From positions 3,472,001 through 3,536,000 of the forward strand of contig NEEC01000004.1 of the NCBI GenBank assembly GCA_002189035.1: DNA of 64,000 bases, read 5' to 3'. This DNA is from Utricularia gibba (lineage: Eukaryota; Streptophyta; Magnoliopsida; Lamiales; Lentibulariaceae). Below are positions 10,765 through 22,549 of this stretch, one piece after another (the first letter of the stretch is position 1; each line of letters opens with the position of its first letter). The position numbers and the translations under genes were made by a program. The notes below the pieces were generated by a model. That model did no database searches. It saw only the letters and a list, made by a program, of their open reading frames with translations, and was not told the origin of the DNA.

Positions 10765-12023
10765 TGTTAAGTGTCATTTTTTAGTTATTATTATATATTA
10801 TTATGTGTTAATTTAATGTAAAGTCGCCCAATTTAGGAGTCTTATTATTAAGTATTTGATTTTATTAGAAAATTCGTGTTTTTGTATTTTGTATATATTT
10901 TCTTTGTCTTTTTCGTGCAATTCGACCAAAATGTGGTAAGAGACAGTAGTGGAGTGCTATACGAAACTCGCAAGAGGTTAGACACTAACATTTCGCCTTG
11001 CACGTAACTTGGAACAATTTTGGGCAGAAGACTGGCACTAGTCAAGGCCCCTAACTTACGGTATGTCAAAGTCTGTAACAATGATTGAGCACTTATTTGC
11101 ACACATGGGAAAGTTGTTGGCACACGTAAGATAGAAAGAATAATTGGAAGAGGAGTAGAAAGAGTTAATGCACATGGAGAGTGAGATAAAACCAACTTGG
11201 AACAATCTCTTTGAGAACCTTTTTGACACTTTGTTCTTAGACTTAGAACTTTTGATTTTTTCTATTTCGTTTTTTGTTTTCATGGCCCTTTGTGCCTAAA
11301 CTCTTTTAGTTTCTAGGAATTGATGAAGTTTCCTTCCATGTCTTGAGCATTAATCTTGTCTCTTTACTGAAATTCATACCGGATTTTGCATACTTCCACG
11401 CGTCTTGTTGCAATCTTTCTGTAACGACTCCTAATCACGTTTCATGAGTAGTAGGTTACTCCCCGCGGATCTTGATGAAGAGCAAGGTGAAAAGTACCGG
11501 TTCCAACCCTACTGGTTCGAGGGAAGTAGCAAATTATTCGTGACCGAGGTACCACGATAGTGGACAGGTAGTGACCTTGTTTTTGCCATTGATCATTGGT
11601 AATAGCTGGGCACATGCACACTATTCGGTTTTGAAGGCAATCGACGGTAATCTTCTTGTCTTGTCAATCATCCAAGGGGGACTCATATGAGGTTATTCCC
11701 GTGCCTCTTTGTCAATCAGATGTAAGAGAGAGTAGGTTATTCCTTGCTCCTATAACCAACTATTCAGAACAAATCAGTGAATGCCGAGGCGAGGATAGAA
11801 AAAAGAAGGAGATGGAATCTCATTCCTAGGAACTGCAATCCTTAGTTAACGTTCATTACTTGTATTGTAGCTTTTATTTCCGTATTTCAAAATCCTCTTT
11901 TACAAATCCGTGACAATTTGTGAATTTTTTTCTAGAAAACACTTTTCGCAAAACTCAACTCCCTGAGATCGATACTTGTACGTTTTATATATTTAAAATT
12001 TATTGAGGAAACGACACATAACA
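10765..12023 (+). repeat. LTR-A copy 2 (3' LTR of gypsy element B)
   Basis: A 1259-bp LTR starting TGTTAAGTGTCATTTTTTAG and ending ACGACACATAACA. It is collinear with the three other LTR-A copies and preceded by the polypurine tract. Downstream sequence returns to MULE DNA. Confidence 0.85.
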
Positions 12024-12183
12024 ATAATTAATCAAATCACAAGACACTTACTAATAGAGAATTCATACCAATTGGTCTTTCAACATTTGATGAGCTCGAT
12101 ATTTGCTTAGGTATGCTAATCATCAAATCTCCGAGTAGAGAAATCCATATGAAACTAGTCCACCAATCTCCATACGAGTCTCG

Positions 12184-12540
12184 TTAACTTGTGATAATTT
12201 TAATTCCTGCCTTCAATGATATTGTAAAGTGATCCTTGTGAGCAACTTTGGAACACTTTGTAATGCCAAACAATGCACTAACAGTAAGTGGAAACCCATC
12301 ATCTTCACATAACTTCATAAAGGCGATAATATTACTAATGGAAGTCAATCTTAAATGAGACAGTGGAACATGCACTGAACGAAGTACCGATTGAATGAAA
12401 GGATGAATTGGTAATCTCAACCCACATTTGAAATGTTTGGTACTCACAGAAAAAGCATGATTGCCAACACACTTAGGTGGTTCATCTGAAATTTGTTCTT
12501 TATCTCTCTTGTCTAATATTACAAAATTTTCTGGCACCAT
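12184..12540 (-). pseudogene. Transposase_28-like ORF, left copy, inside the MULE
   Basis: A 118-codon reading frame containing GLRLPIHPFIQSVLRSVHV followed by PLSHLRLTSISNIIAFMKLC. This resembles the plant 'putative gypsy type transposon' domain (Transposase_28, PF04195), whose pattern is roughly GLRxPLHPFxxxxLxxxxLxPxQLxPNxWRxLxxFxxLC. The function of that family is unknown; the 'gypsy type' label is historical. It faces the left TIR. A related ORF faces the right TIR at 20488-21670. It is probably one exon of a broken gene: a canonical start context is lacking and the downstream part is cut by gypsy element B. Confidence 0.5.
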
Positions 12541-13242
12541 GTATTGTTGTCTGATTTTTTCTCCAAATATAAATATATAACATTAAAGCTTTGCATAAAA
12601 GCTTATATTAATTAGAAACAACATGAAAATAAAAATTGATATAATAAATAAATGCTATTGATATAGACATTCACTTCAAAAATCAACAATAAAAGTTTGT
12701 GAAATTTAAATAAAAAAGTGGCTCGAATTTGAAAAATACATGAATTAAATTCTTGAATTTAGAAAACAACATTGTATACAAGAAAAAAGATAATATAAAT
12801 AATAAGGATGAATTTTATACCTTGATAAAAATGTTACACATAAGTCATGTCCAGGGCTATTATCTGAATGCTGCTTATGACACAAAAGTACTCAAGAGGC
12901 TATGGCTATCTCAACGTCACTAGTTATACATAAATGGCGCCCAAGCCTATCTTGTGCCATTTATAATATATAAACAATGCCTTGGATGTTGTGAACACTG
13001 TTTGTGTGTTATTGGTACACATAAGAAACATCCAAATAATAGCCCTGTTAGGAATTATCTAATACGTGTAATTCACATCCAAGGTATTGTCTAATATGCG
13101 TAATTGACATTCAAGTATCATTGTAAAAATTAAAAATAGAACTACATTGTCTATTGGTGCTAAGTTTGGTATTAATTTATGACATTACTCTAGAATAATG
13201 AATCAATTCATGCTAGACATTTAGGTTTACACACAAGAATGT
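12541..13242. other. MULE spacer between left ORF and transposase
   Basis: AT-rich sequence without a supportable gene. It includes the repeated phrases 'attatctaatacgtgtaattcacat' and 'attgtctaatatgcgtaattgacat' (about 13055-13110), a short imperfect duplication. Confidence 0.4.
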
Positions 13243-15075
13243 TCATTTTTTATGCCTAGAGAAAAAACTTTTTACTTTATCAAACCTGGATTTTTTTACC
13301 TCTTTCGCTTGATGCGGTAGAGAAACTAGTCTCATAGCTAGCATAGTCCTGTTTTGTTGCTGAATAATGTAGTGATGATCTTGGTAACACATCTGCCTGA
13401 CCTCGATCCGATTTAGATGATGTGTGAAATGATGCAAAATATGTTGAGTGTGGATATTCTTGACCAGATTCTGATCACGTTGACCTTTGGTTCATGTAGA
13501 TTCTGATCACGTTGAGTGTGAATTGGTATTGAAAATTGAGTTGATCGAGGTCTACCTACACATATTTCCTTTTTGTAGGCAGGGTTATGCACTAATGAAA
13601 ATGTTGTCGGTGGCCATTTATCCTTTAATCCTAGTGGTTGAATTTGATTCTCGTAGATCCTAATTTGCTGATAAAGATGCAACATTGAATTGATGACATC
13701 TTTGGGATCAAAGTTAACCATCCGGCATGCATATACATATTGAAATATAAAGGTGAGTATATATAATGAAAATAGTAGATTGTATACCTGTTGTGCATGA
13801 GAACACGGTATGCCAAAATTTTACCACTTTCTACACTCACATGTGCCTTGAGCAACCATGACGATGAGTTTCTTTTATTTACCATTTTTCCTACAATTAG
13901 TAACCAAAATCTTTTTTTGTGCTGATAGCACACAAATTTTCCTATTTTATGATAAGAAAATTATGACTTTTTATTATGTTTTAGTTGTTTAGTTTATAGT
14001 TTTGAATATTTTTCTAAAACTTAGAGAACATATGATTTTTTTTTTGTACAAATGATTTAAATCCTTCAATTTAGCCCATTATTGTGGTGTGGGGCTAGAG
14101 TTCATAAGAGATTCAATCATTATTTTTAGCAGTTGTTTCTATAATTCCTTGGGTAGACCTAAGGGGGGAAACAAGTAGCTTCACAACTCAGATACTTATT
14201 TTAGATGTAGACCAACAAATCAAGACGAAGACAATAGGTATTAGTTCAGAGTTGAACCAGTAGAATTGAGTAGATCTAGTTTTATATACTTTGCATGAGG
14301 GTAGACCTAATTGCAAAGTTGTTAATGATATTAGGAACTATCTTAGCCGAAAACATGATAAATGGTTTGGGTAGACTTAGGTTGTTTAGAGTTATGAGTA
14401 TAAGAATATGGTAAATTAAATTAGGCATCTTAGTACCACACCACTTGTATACCCTTAAGACATCTTAGTATTACTTTATACTAGAAGCAGTACTTGTTAC
14501 CGTTCACATTGAGATTTGATTTTATGCATTGAAATTGCCTATCATTGTTAGTTTTAGCTGAGACTAAGAACCATATTTATTATGAATTCTACATATGCTA
14601 AAATACCTTGCAAGCACCAACTCTTTGTGATTGACTTTGAATTCCACTTTACATTTTGTGTTTAACTTGTATTTTGTGAGGATTAGAGATTATAAATCTA
14701 TTTGATACGAATATTTCATTTCTCGCAACAATTTTAAGAAATTTTCGTTTATCATGTGCATAATCAACTACCTTTATCGATGCATGAGGAATCGGTTTAT
14801 CCCCATGTGCATATAGCTTGTGCGGTTGATCAACAAAAACAATCTATCGTCGACATTGGTCAAGTGCGTCTTTATATCTTGTGGAAAAATAGTGCTCACA
14901 TCGTGCAAATGTCGCCTACATATATAAACAACAAAATAACATAAATAAATGTAACTCCTTTTATTTTTGTAGTATTGTGTCAATCACCTGTGCTAATGCG
15001 CATAAGGGTAGATGTTTTTCTCCATTTAATACTCCATTCATACCTTCGACTTGATTTGCTGTCAATGTACCACAC
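13243..15075 (-). pseudogene. MULE transposase, C-terminal part (TTN-like motif, SWIM zinc finger)
   Basis: Read on the minus strand from 15075. CGTLTANQVEGMNGVL corresponds to the MULE 'YGVMTTNxxExxNxxL' motif and is followed by LPLCALAQ. Then comes a 72-bp intron with GT-AG ends (14916-14987), and the exon ATFARCEHYFSTRYKDAL. After the LTR-D insertion (13923-14754) the frame resumes and gives GTCECRKW, a stop codon, then NFGIPCSHAQQ. This is the SWIM zinc finger CxC...CxH, with an in-frame stop where Gln is usual. Further down, KWPPTTF and GRPRSTQ match the conserved MULE tail (GRPRKxR). Dead because of the stop and LTR. Confidence 0.8.
13923..14754 (+). repeat. Solo LTR, family LTR-D, inserted in the MULE transposase
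   Basis: An 832-bp LTR beginning TGATAGCACACAAATTTTCC and ending TTTTCGTTTATCA. It has a perfect 5-bp target duplication TGTGC (13918-13922 and 14755-14759). Removing it restores a continuous transposase frame on the minus strand into the SWIM finger. Its last 80 bases resemble the end of LTR-B and the inverted fragment at 31378-31475, so D and B are related families. Confidence 0.9.
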
Positions 15076-16508
15076 CTATATGATAGTTATAGGTGGTGAT
15101 CCACTTTTATGGCCCGAGAAAGATGAGTCATGACCACCGAATCGCAGCTGAAAACTAGAAATCAGGGTGTCTTTCATATCACAATCCATTAACACTAAAA
15201 TGGGTAATTACATATGTAGACTAGATATAAGACTTTATCCAAGTACTTTTGTCTAATGTAGTTCATAATGAAATAGATTTAAAACGAAAAATATATTACA
15301 CATACCTAAACTCATATAAATCTAGTAAATAGACTACACTACTATATGCACATATCCATAGGACTCTGAAAAGCATGGTTGATCATTGGACCTTTATTGG
15401 CTCCCATCATCCCCTAAAATGAATAAAAGAATGGTCATGCTTTTGAGTTTTAAAACAAGTGAAAATCAAGAAAGAACATAAAGAGTTTATAAAAGAAACT
15501 TGAAACATATTGTGAGTTCCCATAGCTATCTTTTCTCACTTCTCATGTCCATGTAGCCTTGGCTTTGCTATGGGTCCATAGTAGGTGAGACATAAGGTGA
15601 CCTTGTCCATGGTTCCATGCTCAGGAGAGCCACCTCCAACCATAGAATCACAAACTCAAACCATACATAACATATCATATTATATATTGCATAGCTTTCA
15701 TACTTTTTTTGGCCTTCCTCTTATACATGGTGCTTCAGAGATGTTTGACATATTAGCCATAATGCCTGTGGTATAACCACATTCCTGAAGATATGCGTCC
15801 ATATCTCCTCTATTCTTTCCTAGCTTGTTTATCACATAGTACATTCAGATGCAATATCATCTTAAAAATAAAAGGGGTGGCTATCAGTGAAAAGAATCAT
15901 ACTTTTGGGACTCAAAAATAGTTTTTTCTGAAATAATATGAAATAACCTACTCCCCTGTTACAATTTTCATACAACATAAAAGGTTTCTGAGCATAGAGA
16001 CTATCACTTCCAAAGTAATGGAAGTTAAATACTAACATCACATAGGCACATAAGTATTCATAAATCAATTTCAAAGATAAGTAAAGCTTCAAAAGCAATC
16101 ATGCCAGTTACCTTAACACCTTAAACCTCAAACTAAATCTAAAGCTTCATTCACTGAAGGTACTATAACCTTTCCTTCCAAACTCTTCTCTTCGCCTTTG
16201 TAAAACTCAAAAAATAAATGAAAGAACCTTACATTCCATTATATATATATATATATATTCTCATCTACATCTCATCCTTATTTTGCGTGCGACATATGGC
16301 ACACATGCATGACATACAAGTGGCACACATACGAAAGGACACATGGTGCACATGCAAGATGGCACGTTGCACACACATAATGGTGGTTAATTGGATACAT
16401 TTCATGGACTAGGCTAGTATGAAATAGAACAAGTTAAAACTAAAGAGTAAAACTTTTAAAGCTTGAATTATCACATCATGGTTGATATGTAACTATTAAT
16501 AAATGTAC
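15076..16508 (-). other. 1.43-kb intron of the MULE transposase
   Basis: The minus-strand junctions are canonical: donor GCAAG|GTACAT at 16508 and acceptor ATATAG|GTGTGG at 15076. Joining them turns HDEGA-R into the expected HDEGARCGTLTAN reading. Inside are a (TA) run at about 16241-16259 and several TGGCACACAT-like direct repeats at 16300-16385. No ORF in it has a recognisable domain. Confidence 0.65.
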
Positions 16509-16838
16509 CTTGCTCCTTCATCGTGCGACAATGTTCATGATTCAGGTTGTAACTTATTTAAATAATCCCATGCTTCTAGATGAATTGTATAAATTTCTCC
16601 AATGTAAAACCTCCATTTATTTATTGACCTTGCATATACGGCTTTCATAAATAGTTGCCTCATCTGTGGATATTTCCTATATTTTTCAAGAAAATTAGAT
16701 CGTAAATAATGTATGCAGTGACAGTGCAAACCTCCATATTCAGGCATGAATGCCCTTATTTTGGATGTTGCATTTTTTATAGAAGTACATCGATTTGATG
16801 TAAAACAACAGGCTCTATCAGACAATTTATTCGCTCCA
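16509..16838 (-). pseudogene. MULE transposase, central catalytic part
   Basis: Minus-strand frame with SDRACCFTSN (second catalytic Asp in the SDR motif), FMPEYGGLHCHCIHYLRSNF (the 'FPxxxHxxCxxHLxxNF' block) and a downstream ESWTLSHDEG that includes the position of the third acidic residue. It is contiguous in frame with 18144-18434 once the LTR-A solo copy is removed. Confidence 0.8.
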
Positions 16839-18143
16839 TGTTAATTGTCTTTTTCTATTTATTTATTAGGTATTATTAAGTGTTAATCTAATATTAAGTC
16901 GCTCAAATTAGAAGTCATATTGATAAGTATGGGATTTTAGTAGGAAAATCCTATTTTGCTATTTTATACACATTTTTTTGTCTTTTTCCCACACTTTGGC
17001 CGAGACATGTCAGGAGACTGTCGTGGAGTATTGCAGGAGTATTCAGGTGGTCAGACTTTGACTTTTCGCGCCTTGTACGTGACTTGGAACGATTGTGGGC
17101 GGAAGACTGACCCTGGTCAAGGCCTTGACTTACGGCATGTCAAAGTCTGCAGAAATAATTAGGTGCTAACTTGCATGCAAGGGAAAGCTGGTGGCGCACA
17201 CAAGACATAAGGAATGATGGGAAAGGGACCCAAAGGAGTTAATGCACTTGGGGAGTGATATAAAAGCAATTTGCAGCACTTATTTTCGGACTTTTGAACT
17301 TTAGTCTTTTTACTTAGAACTTTTGAGTTGCTCTTCCCTTCCAAGGAGGAAGAACACTTGGCTTCCATTTTCGTTTCTATTTTCATGGCCCTTTTGGGCT
17401 AAAACCCTTTAGTTTTTGGGAAGTAGATAAAGTTTCCTTCCAAGTCCTGAGCAATACACTCGGTTCTTCGTTGAATTCATTTCAGATTTCGTATACTTCC
17501 ACGCAACTTGTTGCAGTCTTTCTGTAACGACTCTTAGTCAAGGTCCACGAGTAGCAGACCACCCCTCACAGATTTTGGTGAAGATCAAGGTGAAGAGCAC
17601 CAACTCCAACCCTACCGGTTCGAGGGAAGTAGCGGATTGTTTGTGGCCTAGGTACCGCGATAGTGGACAGGTTGTGACCTCGGACCTGCCACTGGTGGCA
17701 ACAGTTGGGCACACGCGCACAATTCAATTTTGAAGGCAATCGAAGGCAATCCTCTTGTCTTCTTGATCGTCCAAGGGGGAATCATATGAGGCTATTCTCG
17801 TGCCTCCTTGTCAATCAGAGTGTAAGGGAGAGTAGGCTATTCCTTGCTTCTATAACCAGCTATTCGAAAGGAATTAGTGAAAACCGAGGCAAGGATGGAC
17901 AAAGGAAGGAGATGGAATCTCATTCCTAGGAACTACGTCCTATAGTCAAGGCCCATCACTTAGGTTGTAACTTTTATTTCTGCATTTCACAAACCTCCTT
18001 TTACAAAACCGTGACATTTTGTAGAATTTTCTTACAAAACACTTTTCACAAAAAACAACTCCCTGAGATCGATACTTGTACTATGCTTTTTTGTGTTTTA
18101 CGTTTTAAATATTTAAAATTTGTTAAGGAAACGATACGCAACA
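16839..18143 (+). repeat. Solo LTR-A copy 3, inserted in the MULE transposase
   Basis: A 1305-bp LTR (TGTTAATTG...TACGCAACA) with flanks CTCCA (16834-16838) and CTTCA (18144-18148), a target duplication with one change. There is no polypurine tract or internal sequence beside it, so it is a solo LTR. It splits the MULE catalytic domain between the first and second catalytic Asp. A TATA box (gtgatataaaagc, about 17258-17270) marks the probable retrotransposon promoter. Confidence 0.88.
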
Positions 18144-19480
18144 CTTCAGTAGTTGAATAAACCAACTCCAAGATTTGTCATTGTCACTGTCCACAATTGA
18201 AAAGTCAATGGGCAAAAGAAGATCAAAGGCATCTACAGTTATAACAATCAATAGCTTGTGAGAATATTGTGAATAGAGATGGGTAGCATCCCTAGTGATC
18301 ACAAATTGACACCAACAGAACGCTTGAAGGCAGTGTCCAAAAGCAAAAAAAACATAATTTAATGTCTTTATGTCACTGATTTCCGACTGCTTGTGTTGAT
18401 ACTCTACAACAGTGCCAGGGTTTCGTAGGTGCACCTCTAATAAGAACTAAGGAAGGAGGCAAACATATGACTCCGATATACCGTAAACAACTTCAAAGCC
18501 TTTTCTCAAGCCGTACCATGCTCGATAATATGAGATATCATATCCTCACTTCTCTTTAACCACTTGTTGGTATCAATATCGACTTCAAGCAAATATCCTT
18601 GCACATTCCGCGATATATAGTGGAGTAATGTTTTGATGGGACAATGATTGTGAACCAAGACACGTACAAGTGTGTGGCTCTTCAATACCTCTTATTTTCC
18701 AAATTGCATCACGTGTGAAGTATGCACAATGAATCCTCCATTCGCATTCCTGCACCTTCATCTTATAGCAATGGTATTCAACATACATCTCATCTTGCAC
18801 TTTATGCGATTTAAATTCACAACCAATTTTGAGACTATATTCCACCACATCATTATTGAAGGCCTTCTTTGATGCAAATAGTTGATATTTGTAGATTGAA
18901 TAGCGCATTGAGCTAATGGGATTTGAGATATTTCCAGAATATAGATCTTCATCTAGTATGGTATTTTTGATAAATGTAGGAGGTGTCCAAGGTGCATCAT
19001 CAATATTCTTTGTCTCCAAATTGACAGAATCTTGTTCCCCTTCTTCTTCCTCATTTATCTCCTCGTCTTCATCTATTGGCTCATTACCTTGTACATCATA
19101 GTTGCTATCGCAATCTTGCGAATCATCAAGTAAAATGTTATTGGTTTTCCAATTGATCATGAATATCATCCTCATGTAAGTCAATATCACACCCCGCATT
19201 CAGCGTTTCCTTTGGAACTTGATCAATGAAAACATCAAATCTCATTTGTGCATGAGTCAGATTGAAAGCATATAGTAAATCATAGTCAGAGATAATACCC
19301 AAAATTCATGTATAATCGAAAGAAGAGTCATAAAATTGAACTCTTATTTGAATATCAAATTGGGTTGGATCTACATCACATATTGAACATAATTCATCTC
19401 GTAGATAATTCAACGACATGGTACCATCGAAGCTTCAAATGCATAGCAGTGGCATATCATATGCTCTGTAATCATTGGGA
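18144..19480 (-). pseudogene. MULE transposase, N-terminal part
   Basis: Minus strand, in order. An N-terminal region (19480-19200) with LNYLRDELCSICDVDPTQF resembles the PB1-like start of plant MULE proteins. An acidic linker follows (EDEEINEEEEGEQDS). Then comes the MuDR DNA-binding domain FASKKAFNNDVVEYSLKIG, CEWRIHCAYF, WKIRGIEEPHTC. Last is the start of the MULE catalytic domain, DATHLYSQYSHKLLIVITVDAFD with LLPIDFSIVDSDNDKSWSW. The first catalytic Asp is present. Stop codons occur near the N-terminus and between the DNA-binding and catalytic parts, so the protein cannot be made intact. Confidence 0.85.
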
Positions 19481-19811
19481 TACACAATCATATTACATCC
19501 GTAAAAGATTTTGGCAACGATGGTAGTTCAATCCATCTTCTAACTTGCAACAACGAAAATCAACTCTCGTCATAAGCTAGATAGGGTAGTGATATCAAGT
19601 CATTTGGTGTATTTTTTTAATATGTGGCTCTAATGCTTTATCTTTATTTTAATCTTTTTTTATATCACATCATAGTTTCAAATAAATGATACACAAAAAC
19701 ATTTGACATGGTCAATCATGTATACTAAAGTCTTTGTTGTGAAAGAACATCTTTGAGTGTTACGTAGATGACTATTTTTTGCAACATGTTCTAAAAAATG
19801 AACATTGATGT

Positions 19812-20090
19812 TTTTAAACGCTGCTACTATGCATAAGTCGTTAGATGTGTTTAAGCACTGCTTATTATCAGTAAGCAACACCCAGATGTGTCTAGGCACT
19901 ACAAGCATCCATAAGCAGTGCTCATAAGTATCAGGCACTGCTAAGTATTCATAAGCAGTGCCCAGACATCTGGGCGGCGCTAAGTATTCATAAAGCACTC
20001 AAATGTACTTGGGCATTGCTACGTACACGTAAGCAATGCCTATAGACCTCCGAACGTTGCTTACAAACAGCAGGCATGCCTAGACCCACT
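19812..20090 (+). repeat. Tandem array of about 40-bp palindromic units
   Basis: Roughly seven imperfect units of about 40 bp. Each contains an inverted repeat of the form GGCACTGCTaagtattcatAAGCAGTGCC, separated by spacers such as cagacatctg or cagatgtgtct. The clearest unit is at about 19942-19981. It lies just upstream of the MULE transposase start (minus strand). Each unit could form a stem-loop in RNA or DNA. Confidence 0.75.
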
Positions 20091-20487
20091 CTTCTAAAAA
20101 CTATGTAATTGTATTGAGTTATGCAATATCAGAATAACGAAATAGAGACTTGCTCTTTCGGACTCTAAGTAATCCATAAGGGTTATGCATTTTCAACACA
20201 AAACACACAAGAAGCACTGAAAAATAGGGGTAAAACCTACATTTCTGAATTCTTTTTCTACATTTACCTTGCAAACATTCACTCGGTCAAAAATAATGAC
20301 TTCCCTTCATCATTGACCAAGTGCGTGACGTGAGAGAGCAAATTCTGGGTATCAAATAGATCTCCAATAGGTAATTTCTAAACTATTGATTCTTCTCCAT
20401 TTCAACATTCAAATTACATTTGAATACATTTCTTTTGACCATGCTAGGGTTGAAATGTGTCCCTTGATTGTGTGTTTTTCAGTTAAA
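20091..20487. other. MULE spacer between repeat array and right-hand ORF
   Basis: No gene recognised. It may hold a promoter for the plus-strand ORF that follows. Confidence 0.3.
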
Positions 20488-21670
20488 ATGGTTGATATAT
20501 TCTGTGCTAAATACGGTATTCCACATGATTATTTGCTTATGGTACCCAGTGATCGATCCACTTCAAGGATGAATTGTCCTCATGAATATGAGGGAGGGAT
20601 GGTAATCTCAGTGAAAGTGTCTGAAGCTGATTTAAAATTTCCTCTGAACCCATTTTAATTTCAATTACTCACCCATCTAAATCTTCCACTCGATGCTCTT
20701 ACACTTTCAACTTTTCTTATGGTCTTTACTTTCCTACAATTTTGCAATGAAGAAGAAATTGAATGAACTGTAGTTCATTTTCTTTGCATCGTGTGTGTGA
20801 AGAATCACCCTCGAACTAGTGGTTGGTATTTTCAAAGTTACACTTACGAGAAATTACTCTTTGTGGCACCTAGAGCTTTTGCTAATCGGTATAAGTATAA
20901 CATCCTTGTTATACCACCAACTTATGCTAATTGGCCATTTCCATTGTCATACCACTGACCCTGTATTAAGTTCCTCCCTAATGAGGAATACGAGCATATA
21001 ATGAGTCGTCTTCAGTAAAAGCATTATCATTGAAAACAAATAAAAGCACTCTCAACAGCCCATGTGCTTAGAAATGTTGCAAGTAATGTTTGTTTTTTCA
21101 TTAATGCTCTTTGACAATAATTACAAATATGACACATGTAGGATTACATCATATTTGGGGAATTCCGGAATGGAGTTCGGTAGAGGAGGAGGCAAGATGG
21201 GAACATTGAAGATGGAGAGTGCAGCAACAAACTGATGAAGAAGGTTAAAATGAGGAGATGGAGGAAGAAATCGAGGAAGGGAGTATCATGCCAGAGATTC
21301 TAACTTCTTTTGATGTAGAAAACCTACAAAGAAAAGTGCAGGAAAATGAAGGCATTGCTGAAGATCTCGAGAATGCCAGAGAGGAGTTGGCAAGCCTTAG
21401 GAATGAGGTGTAGGTCTTAAGAAAAGAAGTAGATCAAAAGGAAAGACTTCTAATGCAATGAATAAAAGGTTTCAAAAGCAACTGGACATTGTTAATTATC
21501 TACTAAAGGAAAAAAATGGACAGATCTTTACATACAAGAAAACACTTTAGGAATTGAATGTGCCCCTTGAAACAATTCCAATTCCAATTCAAATAGTTTA
21601 TCCTAAAGAACATGCATCTCATTCTAGGAGTCAAGGTTGTAGAAGGGGAAAAGAAAAGAAGTGGTAGTAT
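20488..21670 (+). pseudogene. Transposase_28-like gene with coiled coil, right copy, inside the MULE
   Basis: The plus strand from the ATG at 20488 reads MVDIFCAKYGIPHDYLLMVP, then DLKFPLNPF, then after a stop LLTHLNLPLDALTLSTF and HPRTSGWYFQS. This order (YGIPxxYxLxxP, GLKFPLHPF, LNLxPxQL, GWYYFS) matches the plant Transposase_28-type proteins. Around 21250-21430 a heptad-rich coiled coil follows (NLQRKVQENEGIAEDLENAR), another family trait. Several stops break it. It faces the right TIR and mirrors the left ORF at 12184-12540. Function of the family is unknown. Confidence 0.5.
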
Positions 21671-21731
21671 GATGGTTGATATATGGTTTTCATATTGCAC
21701 TTTTGGTTGTATCAATTATTAGAAGTGACTA

Positions 21732-22540
21732 ATGTTTGTGATGATTACACTCAGTGATCTTGTTTGAAGCCAACATTTATGTGGTTTTATTATATTAATT
21801 ATAGTTTTAATCGAAGCAATGCTTGGTTAGTAATGTCTTCCTTTTTATGTTGAAACTGTATAACTCTTCCGAATTACAATCATTCGTGAAGAGTGAGGAA
21901 ATGGAAAAAATAATAGACATCTATTTTTTTTCGGGCACTGCATAGGGAAGTAAATAACATTCAGACCCCGAATTTGTTGCGTTGGTATCTATGCAGATAC
22001 TAGATGACTCTTCCGGGTTAATAAATTTCCAGAAGTGTGTAAGATACACTTAATTCGAAAACCAAAATTGGCGAAAAATTCCTCAATTTTTTCTGGACCA
22101 TTCATTTTATATAAAAAAATGGATTTACTTTGTGATATGTAAATTATGCATATATATTTATATAGTTTAATTATGCGATGGTTTACATTAATAATTTAAT
22201 TATACAAAATTTTTATAAATTAATTATAAGAGGGCGATATTATTTTTTCTGTTTGTAAATTACTTGACAATTAATTCGTTATTGTTACATGTTTTATACT
22301 ATTATATATAAAACTATGTAATTATATATATTCATTAATAAAATGAGATTTACTTTAAAAATAAGCAATTAAAAAAATTTAGCATTTCATTAAATATACT
22401 GACATGTCAATCTATTTGGGTGAATAACAATTTTCTTTTAATGGATCATTTTTTAGATAGCCAAATTTCAAAGAGTTTTTGAGAGATATCTATCTCTCAA
22501 ATTTTAGTGGAGAGAGATGATCATTTATTAAATTGACCTT
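21732..22540 (-). repeat. Right terminal inverted repeat of the MULE
   Basis: Reverse complement of 7336-8103, described there. The outer end reads ...ATGATCATTTATTAAATTGACCTT. The slight length difference comes from small indels. Confidence 0.9.
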
Positions 22541-22549
22541 GAAAATATT

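Larger units (their letters stand above)
7336..22540 (-). mobile_element. 15.2-kb MULE (Mutator-like element) with long terminal inverted repeats
   Basis: Bounded by terminal inverted repeats of about 770-810 bp. It contains a multi-exon MULE transposase on the minus strand (13243-19480), two outward-facing Transposase_28-like ORFs (12184-12540 minus; 20488-21670 plus), a tandem palindromic repeat array (19812-20090) and three later retrotransposon insertions (8912-12023, 13923-14754, 16839-18143). Without those insertions it would be about 10 kb, a plausible autonomous MULE size. The flanks aaaaatagt (7327-7335) and gaaaatatt (22541-22549) agree at 7 of 9 positions, which may be a decayed 9-bp target duplication. 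It is inactive: stops and the LTRs disrupt the transposase. Confidence 0.8.

Noticed and set aside
19812-20090. CRISPR array
   Set aside because: Units are imperfect, lack uniform spacers, contain internal palindromes and lie in a plant MULE.
20386-20487. Upstream in-frame ATG extension of the right Transposase_28-like ORF
   Set aside because: The conserved block starts at the ATG at 20488; the earlier 34 codons look unrelated, so the later start was used.
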